From an uncultured Helicobacteraceae bacterium (lineage in GTDB: Bacteria; Campylobacterota; Campylobacteria; Campylobacterales; Helicobacteraceae), in contig CAMWQM010000004.1 in the NCBI GenBank assembly GCA_947176375.1, positions 56,999-120,998 on the forward strand: DNA of 64,000 nt, read 5' to 3'. The translations under genes were made by a program, and so were the position numbers. Position 1 is the first letter of the stretch; every line of letters begins with the position of its first letter. Positions 1-9,772 of the stretch are shown here, in pieces. Under the pieces are notes generated by a model. That model searched no databases, had not been told where the DNA came from, and saw only the letters and a list, made by a program, of their open reading frames with translations.

Positions 1-1298
1 TTTGCTTCTTTTTTGGATTCCAGATTATGGAGTTCTTTTAGAGCATTTATTAGCTTTTTTAGGATTTCTTGTTTTTGGGATTTTGTTAGGCAATCATATT
101 TAAAGATATTCTTACCTACAACCTTTTTCATCACCAAAGGCTCATAGCTATGAATCTCAGGGATATTCTTATATCCTAGCGCTTTTGTGTGCCTATACCA
201 AGCAATCTCATTTTTAGCAATTTCCTTACCATAGTCTGTAATGCCTATCTTTGTAACATTATCATCGATAAATTCTATTTTATTAAAAGGTCTGCAATGC
301 AAAGTTACATTATTATCCGCATATGCTAGCATTGTGCCAATCTCTCTACTTCCATACAAATCTAGCCTCTCAAAACTAATATTTTGATTTTGAAGCCATT
401 TGACGAATGCTCCCTCTTCGCTGATATTTTCTAAAACTCTCTTACCACTAAAGATAAATAGCCCAGCTACGCCATTTTCTTTGGATGGTTGCTTTATGAA
501 TTGATTATCAATATAAGAGTAGCGACATTCAAATTCCTTTGAGATTCCTATGTAGTTGGTGGAATCTATTTTATTATTTAAATTAGAAACTAAATTATTT
601 TTGGAATCTAGTTTGGTTTCATTGCTAGATTTTATATTTTTGGAATCTAAATATAATGATTTTGCAAAGTCTTTAAATTTAGCTAAATGGGGGGGGGTAG
701 AGGAGGACTCTGAAATAGAATCTAACGCAGTAGAATCTAGCATTAAATCTTTTAAATTGGATTCTACTTTTATGCTAGATTCTAAAGTGGAATCTAAAAT
801 AGGATATTTAGAATCTTTATTGCTTTTAAATCCTTGTGTAGAAAATTCATTTGAATTAGAATCTTTTTTATTAGTTTCGTTTAATTGATTGTAAGTTTCT
901 AAATTAATAGAGTTTTTAGAATAGTGAGTGAAAGCTTTAGAACTTAAAATATTTTCTATTGGTGTTTTTAGAGCTTGTGAGAGGATAATATCACACCAAA
1001 TTATCATAAATGGCTCATTATCGCCATAAGGTGCGATAGCCTCTTTTATCCCAGCAATTGTGCCTTGTTTCTTAGCTTGTAATAGTTTGTAGTCATAATT
1101 TTTAGCAAAGATATTTAGATATTTTCTTAATACCTCAATTTTATAATCAGCAATGATTGTGAATTCTGCCTCACTAAACATCTCAAATATATGAAAAATT
1201 ATAGGAAGGTTATTCATAGGCACAAGGCATTTAGGCTTGTTTCTAGTTAGCCCTTCTAATCTTGTGCCTCTCCCACCTGCTTGAATAATAATATTCAT
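1..1298 (-). CDS. Sugar-phosphate nucleotidyltransferase-like protein (partial, runs off window start), contains an in-frame poly-C/poly-G tract
   Basis: Reverse strand from ATG at 1298 reads MNIIIQAGGRGTRLEGLTRNKPKCLVPMNNLPIIFHIFEMF..., the N-terminal nucleotidyltransferase motif (GGxGTRL...KP). Frame hand-traced across the 689-697 tract (...SSSTPPHLAKFKDF...). Missing from the ORF track, consistent with no stop before the window edge. Confidence 0.8.
   Translation of the reverse strand, partial: MNIIIQAGGRGTRLEGLTRNKPKCLVPMNNLPIIFHIFEMFSEAEFTIIADYKIEVLRKYLNIFAKNYDYKLLQAKKQGTIAGIKEAIAPYGDNEPFMIIWCDIILSQALKTPIENILSSKAFTHYSKNSINLETYNQLNETNKKDSNSNEFSTQGFKSNKDSKYPILDSTLESSIKVESNLKDLMLDSTALDSISESSSTPPHLAKFKDFAKSLYLDSKNIKSSNETKLDSKNNLVSNLNNKIDSTNYIGISKEFECRYSYIDNQFIKQPSKENGVAGLFIFSGKRVLENISEEGAFVKWLQNQNISFERLDLYGSREIGTMLAYADNNVTLHCRPFNKIEFIDDNVTKIGITDYGKEIAKNEIAWYRHTKALGYKNIPEIHSYEPLVMKKVVGKNIFKYDCLTKSQKQEILKKLINALKELHNLESKKEA
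689..697. repeat. Homopolymeric G9 tract (C9 on coding strand) inside nucleotidyltransferase-like gene
   Basis: aaatGGGGGGGGGtag read directly. Confidence 0.95.
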
Positions 1299-1801
1299 TA
1301 AAAAACCTTTTAGAAACTTTTATTTTTACTTTATCATTGTTTAAAAATTATTAATCTTCTCTTCCTAAAAAACCAATTATAAAACTAACTTACAAAACTA
1401 TTTATTTTTAAACTATCACTGCAATCTATTTGTTAAAAAATGCTAGGATTCTAGAAAATCAAATAATTTAATTCTATCAATTTAGTGCAACTATTTATAA
1501 TTTATTGCAATGATTTTATAGTGATTGTTTAAAATAAATCTGTAATATTTACAAATCTAATCTTAATGTTTAATTAATAGAAAAGATTGTGATTTGGCTG
1601 TATAACTTGTTACTACTTTTATAATATCTATATGATAGATTGATTTTTATTAAATTATTTCATATTATCAATAAATACTATTATTTAATATCTATCTAAA
1701 ATTTTCATTAAGAAGCTATTTAATATTTTAGTTAAAAAATTAAATAAAAAATTTCATCTTACTTGTTTGATTGTTGGTGTTTTGTGAAATTTATATGAAG
1801 T

Positions 1802-1828
1802 TTCTCTTGCTTGTTAAAAGCAAGAGAA
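1802..1828. terminator. Hairpin downstream of dnaK, possible terminator
   Basis: ttctcttgctt-gttaa-aagcaagagaa: perfect 11-bp arms with 5-nt loop, 38 nt beyond the dnaK stop; no strong U-tract on the minus strand. Confidence 0.5.
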
Positions 1829-1865
1829 TTGTATTTTCAGAATTATTTTTATATTTTATATGTAA

Positions 1866-3749
1866 TTATTCTACTTCCGCATCAATTACATCATCATCTT
1901 TTTTACTTTGATTAGCAGAGTTTTGCGCATTTGCATTATCACCATTTTTTGCATACATCGCCTCTGCTAATTTATGACTAACATCATTTAAAGCTTTTAT
2001 TTTGCTCTCAATCTCCTCTTTTGAAGCATTATCATTTTTTAGAGTTTCTTTTAGGTCGTTAATCGCATTTGTAATATTTGTCCTATCATCATCACTCAAG
2101 CCCTCTTTTATCTCACTTAGAGATTTTTCTGTTTGATAAACTAGTGAATCTGCAGTATTTCTAGTCTCAATTAGCTCTTTTCGTTTAGAATCTTCCTCTT
2201 TGTGAAGCTCTGCATCTTTTACCATTTTGTCAATTTCACTATCACTTAATCCGCTTGAACCTGTGATTTTAATCTCTTGAGACTTACCTGTGGCTTTATC
2301 TTTCGCACTAACAGTTAAGATTCCATTTGCATCAATATCAAATGTTACTTCAATTTGTGGCACACCGCGAGGAGCCGATGGAATCCCTGTTAAATCAAAT
2401 TTACCAAGAGATTTATTATCTCTTGCTAACTCCCTCTCCCCTTGTAAAACATGAATGCTTACTGCTGGTTGATTATCTTCAGCAGTTGAAAAAACTTGTG
2501 CTTTTTTCGCTGGAATTGTAATACCTCGATCAATTACCTTTGTCATCACTCCGCCTAAAGTCTCAATTCCAAGGCTAAGTGGCGTTACATCAAGCAATAG
2601 CACATCTTTTACATCACCTTTTAAAACCCCACCTTGAATTGCCGCTCCAATCGCTACGACTTCATCAGGATTCACAGATTTATTTAGTTCTTTATTTGTA
2701 AATTCTTTAACTCTCTCTTGCACTTTTGGAATCCTAGTTGAACCACCAACTAACACTACTTCGCTAATATCGTTTTTATCTAGGCTAGAATCCTTAATTA
2801 CCTCATCAATTTTTTTAATAGTTTGCTCAATTAAATCATCTATTAGAGATTCAAACTTTGCTCGGCTTAATTTTTTTACCAAGTGTTTTGGACCGCTAGC
2901 ATCTGCTGTAATGAAAGGTAAGTTTATCTCACTTTCACTTGCGCTTGAAAGCTCTTTTTTGGCATTTTCTGCTGCATCTTTTAATCTTTGCAATGCCATA
3001 ACATCATTTTTTATATCAATTCCGCTCTCATCTTTAAACTCATTTGCAGCCCAATCAATAATACGATTATCAAAATCATCGCCCCCTAGGAATGCGTCTC
3101 CACCTGTGGCTAAAACCTCTACAACATTATCACCAGTTTCTAACACAGTAACATCAAATGTCCCGCCACCCAAATCATAAACTACAATTTTTTCAGAAGT
3201 TTTTTTATCCAATCCATAAGCAAGAGCAGCAGAAGTAGGCTCATTAATAATTCTTAAAACATTTAGTCCTGCGATTGTTCCAGCTTCTTTCGTAGCTTTT
3301 CTTTGACTATCATTGAAATATGCAGGGACAGTTATTACCGCTTCACTTATGCTCTCTCCTAGGTAACTTTCAGCATCTTCTTTAAGCTTCATTAGGATTT
3401 TTGCACTAATTTCTTGTGGGGTATATACTTTTCCGCTTATTTCAATCGCACAAGCACCATTTCTATCTACAATCTTATATGGAAGTCTTTTTTGTGCTTC
3501 TTTTGCTTTGTCCTCATTAAACATTAAGCCCATAATTCGCTTAATTGAATAAATTGTCTTTTCTGGATTCGTGACTGCCTGTCTTTTAGCGCTCTCGCCT
3601 ACTAAAATCTCGCCTTTATCTGTAAAAGCCACGATTGATGGAGTAGTGTTTTTTCCCTCTTTATTTGCGATAATCTTTGCCTCATTTCCTTCAAATATAC
3701 TCATTGCTGAATTTGTAGTTCCTAAATCTATTCCTAAAACTTTGCTCAT
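1866..3749 (-). CDS. dnaK: Molecular chaperone DnaK (Hsp70)
   Basis: [21 protein letters not shown]..., [16 protein letters not shown]-terminal [10 protein letters not shown]. Confidence 0.98.
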   Translation of the reverse strand: MSKVLGIDLGTTNSAMSIFEGNEAKIIANKEGKNTTPSIVAFTDKGEILVGESAKRQAVTNPEKTIYSIKRIMGLMFNEDKAKEAQKRLPYKIVDRNGACAIEISGKVYTPQEISAKILMKLKEDAESYLGESISEAVITVPAYFNDSQRKATKEAGTIAGLNVLRIINEPTSAALAYGLDKKTSEKIVVYDLGGGTFDVTVLETGDNVVEVLATGGDAFLGGDDFDNRIIDWAANEFKDESGIDIKNDVMALQRLKDAAENAKKELSSASESEINLPFITADASGPKHLVKKLSRAKFESLIDDLIEQTIKKIDEVIKDSSLDKNDISEVVLVGGSTRIPKVQERVKEFTNKELNKSVNPDEVVAIGAAIQGGVLKGDVKDVLLLDVTPLSLGIETLGGVMTKVIDRGITIPAKKAQVFSTAEDNQPAVSIHVLQGERELARDNKSLGKFDLTGIPSAPRGVPQIEVTFDIDANGILTVSAKDKATGKSQEIKITGSSGLSDSEIDKMVKDAELHKEEDSKRKELIETRNTADSLVYQTEKSLSEIKEGLSDDDRTNITNAINDLKETLKNDNASKEEIESKIKALNDVSHKLAEAMYAKNGDNANAQNSANQSKKDDDVIDAEVE

Positions 3750-3760
3750 TTTATTCTCCT

Positions 3761-4348
3761 TTAATTATTTTTTGTAATTGCTACCATAGATGGGCGAATA
3801 ACCCTATCTTTGTATTTATAGCCTTTTTGGATAACTTTAGCTATATCGCCATCGTTTTTATCCTCATCTTTTACCTGCATAATTGCATTATGAACATTTG
3901 GGTCAAACTCACAATCAGTTGAGATAATTTCAACATTATGCTTATTTAATGCTTTTAAAAAATTATCTATAGTCAGCTCTATACCCTTACTTATATTTTT
4001 AACATTCTCACTAGATTCAAGATTTGAATCTATGCCATTTAGAGCAGATTCCAAAGTATCAAGAATTGGCAAAAAATCTTTTAAAATATTTTCATTCGCA
4101 TACTCTAAGCTATGATATTTTTCTCTCTCCATTCTCTTTTTAGTATTTTCAAAGTCTGCATAAGCTCTTAAATACTTCTCCTCAAGCTCTTTAATCCTTA
4201 AGTCTTTAGAATCTAATTTAGATTCACTAGATTCTGTGGAATCTTCGCTAGTTTCATCGCAAGATTCGCTTAGTTCATTAGAATCTTTAGAATCTAGCTT
4301 ATCTTTAGAATCTTCTAAATCTCTATCATTTAAGCTTTCTTTACTCAA
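3761..4348 (-). CDS. grpE: Nucleotide exchange factor GrpE
   Basis: [20 protein letters not shown]...[11 protein letters not shown]...[16 protein letters not shown]; located between hrcA and dnaK. Confidence 0.96.
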   Translation of the reverse strand: MSKESLNDRDLEDSKDKLDSKDSNELSESCDETSEDSTESSESKLDSKDLRIKELEEKYLRAYADFENTKKRMEREKYHSLEYANENILKDFLPILDTLESALNGIDSNLESSENVKNISKGIELTIDNFLKALNKHNVEIISTDCEFDPNVHNAIMQVKDEDKNDGDIAKVIQKGYKYKDRVIRPSMVAITKNN

Positions 4349-4360
4349 AATTAACCTCCT

Positions 4361-5143
4361 TTAAGATGCAATCTCATTATAAAAATCTTTATAGTTACAG
4401 CAAAGCTCGCCAAAAACAAACATTTTTCCATAATTATTCTCTAGCCTAACATCCTGTATAAGTGCTAAATATCCATCAGGAAATAAATCAAAATAAAAGC
4501 CATTTTTAAGCCTATAATAAATATGGCTATTAATGATTTCTAAAAGCATTTGACTATCTATAAGATTTAAAAACTCATAGCCAAAGTTGAAAATCTCTGT
4601 ATCTATGATATTTTCAAGCTTATAAAATAAGCTATTAACACAGACGCTTTTTGCAATCATTTTTATATCTTCAATATTTTTATATAAAAATTCTTTTATA
4701 AAAGAATAAATATGTTCAGAAAATGGTAATATCGCCTCACTATTTTCAAAAATCAAAATAATATATTTATTGTTAAAATTTATTATTTCTTTCAAAATCT
4801 CATTATTTAGAATCTTAATATTGCAAAATATCCCATTCTTTTTACTTGCACTTTTAACCTTATCTATATTATCTATAACTAAAACATTATTTATATCAAG
4901 ATTGCTCCTCCAATAGTTTTTTAAAGTATTATTCGTAGGAATCCTACCACTACTAATATGAGGCTGAAATAAGATTCCCTCTTCGACCAATACCTTAAAG
5001 TAATTTCTTATAGTCGCAGAAGAAATTTTCATATCCATAGTAAGACGAAGAGATTCTGAACCAATAGGCTCTCTATCTTTAATATAAATAGCTATCATTT
5101 CGTTTAGCAACTCTCGCTGTTTACTATTCACTTTGAAAATCAC
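4361..5143 (-). CDS. hrcA: Heat-inducible transcription repressor HrcA
   Basis: N-terminal wHTH (RELLNEMIAIYIKDREPIGSESLRL...SATIRNYFKVLVEEGILFQPHISSGRIPT); first gene of hrcA-grpE-dnaK. Confidence 0.92.
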   Translation of the reverse strand: MIFKVNSKQRELLNEMIAIYIKDREPIGSESLRLTMDMKISSATIRNYFKVLVEEGILFQPHISSGRIPTNNTLKNYWRSNLDINNVLVIDNIDKVKSASKKNGIFCNIKILNNEILKEIINFNNKYIILIFENSEAILPFSEHIYSFIKEFLYKNIEDIKMIAKSVCVNSLFYKLENIIDTEIFNFGYEFLNLIDSQMLLEIINSHIYYRLKNGFYFDLFPDGYLALIQDVRLENNYGKMFVFGELCCNYKDFYNEIAS

Positions 5144-5196
5144 TCCTTTAATTTTTAAGAAATTCGAAATGTATTATAACATAAAATTTTAAAAAA

Positions 5197-5223
5197 TTAG
5201 CACTCAAATTAAAATATTGCTAT
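5197..5223 (-). promoter_or_regulatory. CIRCE-like HrcA operator upstream of hrcA
   Basis: TTAGCACTC-N9-TATTGCTAT: left half matches CIRCE (TTAGCACTC-N9-GAGTGCTAA) perfectly, right half 6/9. A TATAAT -10-like box (5173-5178, minus strand) lies between it and the hrcA ATG. Confidence 0.75.
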
Positions 5224-5342
5224 TTTTTAGTATATTTTTAATAAATATTAGTCTAATTCAATCAAGTTTTATTAGCATAAAAACTAAATTTAATTGATAT
5301 AAATTATTTAATTTATTTTTATAATATCGTTTATAATTTTTT

Positions 5343-5990
5343 ATGATAGAATCCTACACTATGATTAATAATATAGATAACAAAACAATAAAAGAGATAA
5401 AAACTATTTCTTTATCAATGTTTAGAAAAGGCTTTTTTAGCATATTTAGTGGAGCAATATCTTGCAAACTAAATGAAAATAAATTTATAATAAATAAAAG
5501 TGGTGCGATTTTTGATGATATTTCACCAGAAAGTCTAGTAGTCCTCTCTCACAAACGCAATTACAGCTGGAATGATGCAAGCACACATGCAGATATACAC
5601 TCCTATATCTACAAAGAAATAAGCGAAGCAAAATGTATAGCCTACACTCTACCATCATTTAGCATAGCATATTCAATTAGTCATTTTAAGATTATTCCAC
5701 AAGATTACTATGGCTATATTAATTTTAAAGAAATACCCATCTATGACCCAAAGGAATACAGCAGTTGGCGAGAGAGAGCCGATGTTGAAATTTGCAATTT
5801 TTTCAAACAAAATAATATAAATTTTATGGTGATAAAAGGATATGGAATCTATGCTTATAGCAGGGATTTAGCACAGCTTGCAAAAACTATTGATATGATA
5901 GAAAATAGCGTTAAGATTCTAACACTTCATAACCTTGAAAACACTATATTTAGATACAAAGTCGAAGCTACAAATCCAGATTTATTTTAA
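5343..5990 (+). CDS. Class II aldolase/adducin family protein
   Basis: SGAISCKLNENKFIINKSGAIFDDISPESLVV...SWNDASTHADIHSYIY...VIKGYGIYAYSRDL. Confidence 0.82.
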   Translation: MIESYTMINNIDNKTIKEIKTISLSMFRKGFFSIFSGAISCKLNENKFIINKSGAIFDDISPESLVVLSHKRNYSWNDASTHADIHSYIYKEISEAKCIAYTLPSFSIAYSISHFKIIPQDYYGYINFKEIPIYDPKEYSSWRERADVEICNFFKQNNINFMVIKGYGIYAYSRDLAQLAKTIDMIENSVKILTLHNLENTIFRYKVEATNPDLF

Positions 5991-6003
5991 AAAAGATAAA
6001 AAA

Positions 6004-7176
6004 ATGATTAGATTTTATATTGCAATTTTTATACTAATTTTTATAAATGGCTGTTCGCTAAAGCAAGATTCTACGCTAGATTCTACCTTGGATTCCACAC
6101 TAAAAGTGGAATCCAAGGTAGAATCTAGCCAAATAAATATAGATTCTAATAAAGATTCTACAAAATTAGATTCCACTTTAAAAAATGAGATTGTAAAAGT
6201 CAAATTAAGCTTTGTTGGTGATATTGTGCTAGGTGATTATAAAGGTGCTACTGGAGCGACTTTTAACGCCAAATTTAAAGAGGTAAAAGGAGACTACTCA
6301 TATTTTTCCAAAGGGGTAGCTAAAATTTTTAGTGAGGATGATTTAAGCATTGGCAATTTGGAGGGTGTTTTAACTGATAAAAATTTGCCCACTGCGTTTA
6401 AGAAACCATTTAGTTTTAAAGGCAAAAGCATTTATACAAATATTTTAAAAAGTTCAAATATTGAAAGTGTAAATATCGCTAATAATCACACTAGAGACTA
6501 TGGAATGGAGGGCTTTAAGGACACAAAAAAAAATTTAGAGAATGCTAAAATAAATTATTTTGGTGAAGGGAATCTAAGCATAGTTGAAATTAAGGGTAAA
6601 AAATTTGGCTTTGCTGGGCATCGTGGCTGGAATCTCAATGTCAAAAAACAGGTTAAAAATGATATTACCAAGCTTAAACATTTGGGAGCTGATATTGTGA
6701 TTTTTACTTTCCATTTTGGAGAAGAGAGAAAACATATCCCAAATAAGATTCAAATTGAGTTAGCACATTTTGCAATAGATAATGGAGCTAGCTTGGTAAT
6801 AGGACATCACCCGCATGTTTTGCAAAGCATTGAGGAATACAAAGGGAAGAAAATCATTTATAGCTTAGGTAATTTCATCTATGGTGGGGCTAAAAATCCG
6901 AGTGATAAAGATAGTATGATTTATCAAGTGGAATTTATTTTTCACACAAAAGATTTAAGAATAACACCACAAACAGACTATATCACAAATCTAAATGCGA
7001 TAGATTCACTAGATACTAATACTACTTTAGTGCATAATATTATCCCTGTTAGCATATCATCAAATGATAATTTTAATGACTATTCACCTAGAATCTATGA
7101 TAAAAATAGTAAAGAATACAAAAGGGTCTTTAATAGGTTAGAGGAATACAGCAAAACCCTACAAACAAATAACTAG
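6004..7176 (+). CDS. CapA-family (PGA_cap metallophosphatase fold) putative lipoprotein
   Basis: LSFVGDIVLGD...GNLEGVLTD...VNIANNHTRDYG...GHHPHVLQSIEEYKGKKIIYSLGNFIYGG. Start moved from 5935 to the internal Met at 6004, giving a lipoprotein-like signal (IFINGCS). Confidence 0.88.
   Translation: MIRFYIAIFILIFINGCSLKQDSTLDSTLDSTLKVESKVESSQINIDSNKDSTKLDSTLKNEIVKVKLSFVGDIVLGDYKGATGATFNAKFKEVKGDYSYFSKGVAKIFSEDDLSIGNLEGVLTDKNLPTAFKKPFSFKGKSIYTNILKSSNIESVNIANNHTRDYGMEGFKDTKKNLENAKINYFGEGNLSIVEIKGKKFGFAGHRGWNLNVKKQVKNDITKLKHLGADIVIFTFHFGEERKHIPNKIQIELAHFAIDNGASLVIGHHPHVLQSIEEYKGKKIIYSLGNFIYGGAKNPSDKDSMIYQVEFIFHTKDLRITPQTDYITNLNAIDSLDTNTTLVHNIIPVSISSNDNFNDYSPRIYDKNSKEYKRVFNRLEEYSKTLQTNN
6075..6129. 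repeat. Perfect inverted repeat, 24-bp arms, 7-nt loop, within the capA-like CDS
   Basis: gctagattctaccttggattccac-actaaaa-gtggaatccaaggtagaatctagc; arms are exact reverse complements. Confidence 0.95.
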
Positions 7177-7261
7177 ATTTTAGTCTTTAAATTTAGAACT
7201 ATTTTGATAAAACTTTATTAGCACTTTATCTCATAAATCTAAAACTCAATTTATAAAAATT

Positions 7262-8360
7262 CTATCCCCAAAAAGCTTTTTTAGTTTTAGTAATATTGCA
7301 TATAAATCTGATTAGTTTTTTGACCCTCTTTGATTTACCCTCAAATGTAGCAGCCATTTTTCTATAACGCATTTCATTATCATATAGAGCACTCACACCC
7401 CGCCTAAAAGCATTTTGCAAGTTTTGATTAAAAATATTTAGTAAAAACCCCTCTAATCGCCTCTCATATACATTTGGGCTAAAATCTCCTAAAAATACAT
7501 TCTCATTTGCCATTTCTAAATACGCATTATCATCATTATCAATTCTTTTAATTTCATCTATCGCATCTTCTAAACTAGCAAATTTATGGATATTTATGAA
7601 AGCTTTTGGATTGATTTGATAATCTGGCTTTAGCAAAAAATTAGATTCTATATTTTTAGATTCCACATTTACACTAGAATCTGCGGAATCTAAAATTAAG
7701 CTAGTATCACCCCAATATATAGGAATACACCCAGCGGCAAATGCATCAAATAGCTTTTCTGTTAAATATCCATTATAGCTTGCATTCTCAAAGCAAATGT
7801 TAAATTTATAATGTTGTAGCCACTTATGCTTACTACTTTGAAAGTCGTTATACCTATCACCTATCGCCCCCCCCCCCAATGTTGTTTTTATATCTTCCAC
7901 CAGAATCTACTTTTTTATATTCGCATAATTTATCAAAAAATAGATTCCTAGGTGTATAGCGGGGAGAAGAGGGATTAGTCACCAAAAATGAACAAAATCT
8001 CTCCCTAACCCTATCTACCTTTATTCTAGTAATTTCACCTACACCACTAAAACACAATGGTAATCTCAAATGCCTATCACCAAAATCCATATAATCAAAA
8101 CTAATAGCATAATCAGCGATATTAAAATTAGCCCTTACATTCTCCCCTGTCCAATAGATTCTAATGCATTCATATTTCAAATGCTCAAACCCAAAAGGAC
8201 CATAAAAAATATAATCTGGATTCGTGCTGTATCGCACTTCAAAGTATTTTTGCAATATTTTAATAAAATGATTTTCATAAAAATTTTTCTCATTATCCTC
8301 ATTATACCAATCAACCACTCGTATGTTTAAAACTTTTTTACTCAAAATATCTCTCCTCAA
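7262..8360 (-). CDS. GT10-family alpha-1,3/4-fucosyltransferase-like glycosyltransferase, phase-variable, frameshifted (OFF) here
   Basis: ORFs 8360-7857 (N-part: PDYIFYGPFGFEHLKYECIRIYWTGENVRANFNIADYAISFDYMDFGDRHLRLP) and 7900-7262 (C-part: FNICFENASYNGYLTEKLFDAFAAGCIPIYWGD) overlap at a poly-C tract; removing one base fuses them. Confidence 0.88.
7867..7877. repeat. Homopolymeric C11 (G11 on coding strand) contingency tract
   Basis: tatcgCCCCCCCCCCCaatg; length cross-checked against both overlapping translations (NIGGGGDR and TTLGGGAIGD). Confidence 0.95.
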
Positions 8361-9169
8361 ATCTTTATATCAGCTATTTTTTTGACTCTGCCTTTGAAAT
8401 ACACTTCATCACCAACTTTTCTAAAATGCATTTTATCCTTACTAGGTGGGATTAAAACTGCACTTGAATCTAACAAAGAAAGCCTATTTGCTATGTAAAA
8501 TACAGCAGCTCCCCCTGTGCCACAAGCTTTTGTAATATCCTCAACCCCTCTTTCATAAGTAGAAATTAGAGCAGTTTTTCTATCTTTTATAAAAGCGAAA
8601 TTCACATTTGCGTTATATTTTTTTCTTAAGTCTGTTAGCATTTTATTTACATTTTTTGGAAGAATTTTTTGACTATCCACAAACACTACTAAATGAGGCA
8701 CACCAGAATCTAATAAATAGAAATTAAGCATTTTAGATTTATTATCTTTATCACCCTGCCCTACACTATTTTTAGTTTTTATAAAATCCTCTATACTTTG
8801 CTTAATATTTTCTTTTACTAAAATAACTTTAGTAAAATTTACTTCTACATTGTCTTTTTCTACGCTAACTTTTATCTCTCCTGCTTTACTTAAAAAGCTA
8901 TGAATTTTGGGTGCTAGATTATTACTATAAGCATAGTGTGCCACGCATCTTGAAGCATTCCCACACATATTTGCTTTACTTCCATCCATATTATAAAAAT
9001 CCCATTCATAAGTAAATTTTTCATTTGGTAGCAAAGCTACGAGCCCATCTGCACCAATTCCCTCAAATCTATCGCAAAGCTTTTTAGCTAGATTTGAGTA
9101 ATCACCTTTTTTAAAAGTATGAAAGATTAAAAAGTTATTTCCACTCGCACTATACTTACTTAACCACAT
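8357..9169 (-). CDS. dapF: Diaminopimelate epimerase
   Basis: MWLSKYSASGNNFLIFHTF...GADGLVAL...NMCGNASRCVAHYA...ITKACGTGGAAV. Confidence 0.96.
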   Translation of the reverse strand: MWLSKYSASGNNFLIFHTFKKGDYSNLAKKLCDRFEGIGADGLVALLPNEKFTYEWDFYNMDGSKANMCGNASRCVAHYAYSNNLAPKIHSFLSKAGEIKVSVEKDNVEVNFTKVILVKENIKQSIEDFIKTKNSVGQGDKDNKSKMLNFYLLDSGVPHLVVFVDSQKILPKNVNKMLTDLRKKYNANVNFAFIKDRKTALISTYERGVEDITKACGTGGAAVFYIANRLSLLDSSAVLIPPSKDKMHFRKVGDEVYFKGRVKKIADIKI

Positions 9170-9170
9170 T

Positions 9171-9674
9171 TTAGTTCTCTTTAGAATATAGGATTCTATA
9201 AATAAAATTAAAACTTAAAGTAAAAAATAAAATATAAAATACCACTTTGCTTTGAGTGTGCATTGAGGCAAATTCGCTTGAGGCAATCGCACTCTCCCCT
9301 AGCTTTTGGGTCTCTATGATATAAGGTGAATAATACAAACTAAAAAGCAAAATACAAATCACGCTAATTGAAGCGCTTAAAAATAAAAGGATTTTATTAA
9401 TCCTCCCTCCACTACCTAGCCTAAAGCTAATAATCTCATAAAAAACAATTACAAAAGCACTAAATAAAAGCAAAGTATTTAGTTTGCTAAAAATTGCTGT
9501 CATTAAGATTCCGCTCTCAAACTTGCTAATATCCACACCAAAATCATTTGCATTAAAAATCACAGAAGCACTAAAAGCTCCACTAGCAAAGATAGAACCG
9601 ATACAAAGCCCAAGCAGCCACATATAAAATGCCATAGAAGTTTTAAGAAATGTTTTAGAAAAAAAGAAATTCAT
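9171..9674 (-). CDS. DUF4149-like integral membrane protein
   Basis: Four hydrophobic segments, SMAFYMWLLGLCIGSIFASGAFSASVIF and terminal EFASMHTQSKVVFYILFFTLSFNFIYRIL. Confidence 0.6.
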   Translation of the reverse strand: MNFFFSKTFLKTSMAFYMWLLGLCIGSIFASGAFSASVIFNANDFGVDISKFESGILMTAIFSKLNTLLLFSAFVIVFYEIISFRLGSGGRINKILLFLSASISVICILLFSLYYSPYIIETQKLGESAIASSEFASMHTQSKVVFYILFFTLSFNFIYRILYSKEN

Positions 9675-9712
9675 ATTTTTCCTTTATAAATTTTTATTAT
9701 ATTTTAGAATTC

Positions 9713-9741
9713 TAGCTTTAGAATGTAGAATTCTAAAGCTA
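9713..9741. terminator. Hairpin between ugd and the DUF4149-like gene, possible terminator/attenuator
   Basis: tagctttagaat-gtaga-attctaaagcta: 12-bp perfect arms. Confidence 0.45.
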
Positions 9742-9772
9742 TGTTTTTGTTTAGATTCCGCTAAATACCACA

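Noticed and set aside
556-888. Plus-strand 110-aa ORF (LESKYNDF.../VESSIKSF...)
   Set aside because: Lies antisense to the nucleotidyltransferase-like reading frame; repetitive peptide is a by-product of the GATTC/GAATC motif cluster.
1299-1865. Possible small RNA or promoter island between the nucleotidyltransferase-like gene and dnaK
   Set aside because: Only AT-rich sequence plus one hairpin downstream of dnaK; no conserved RNA structure could be recognised.
6015-6203. Minus-strand 62-aa ORF opposite the capA-like N-terminus
   Set aside because: Mirror peptide produced by the 24-bp inverted repeat; no independent coding evidence.
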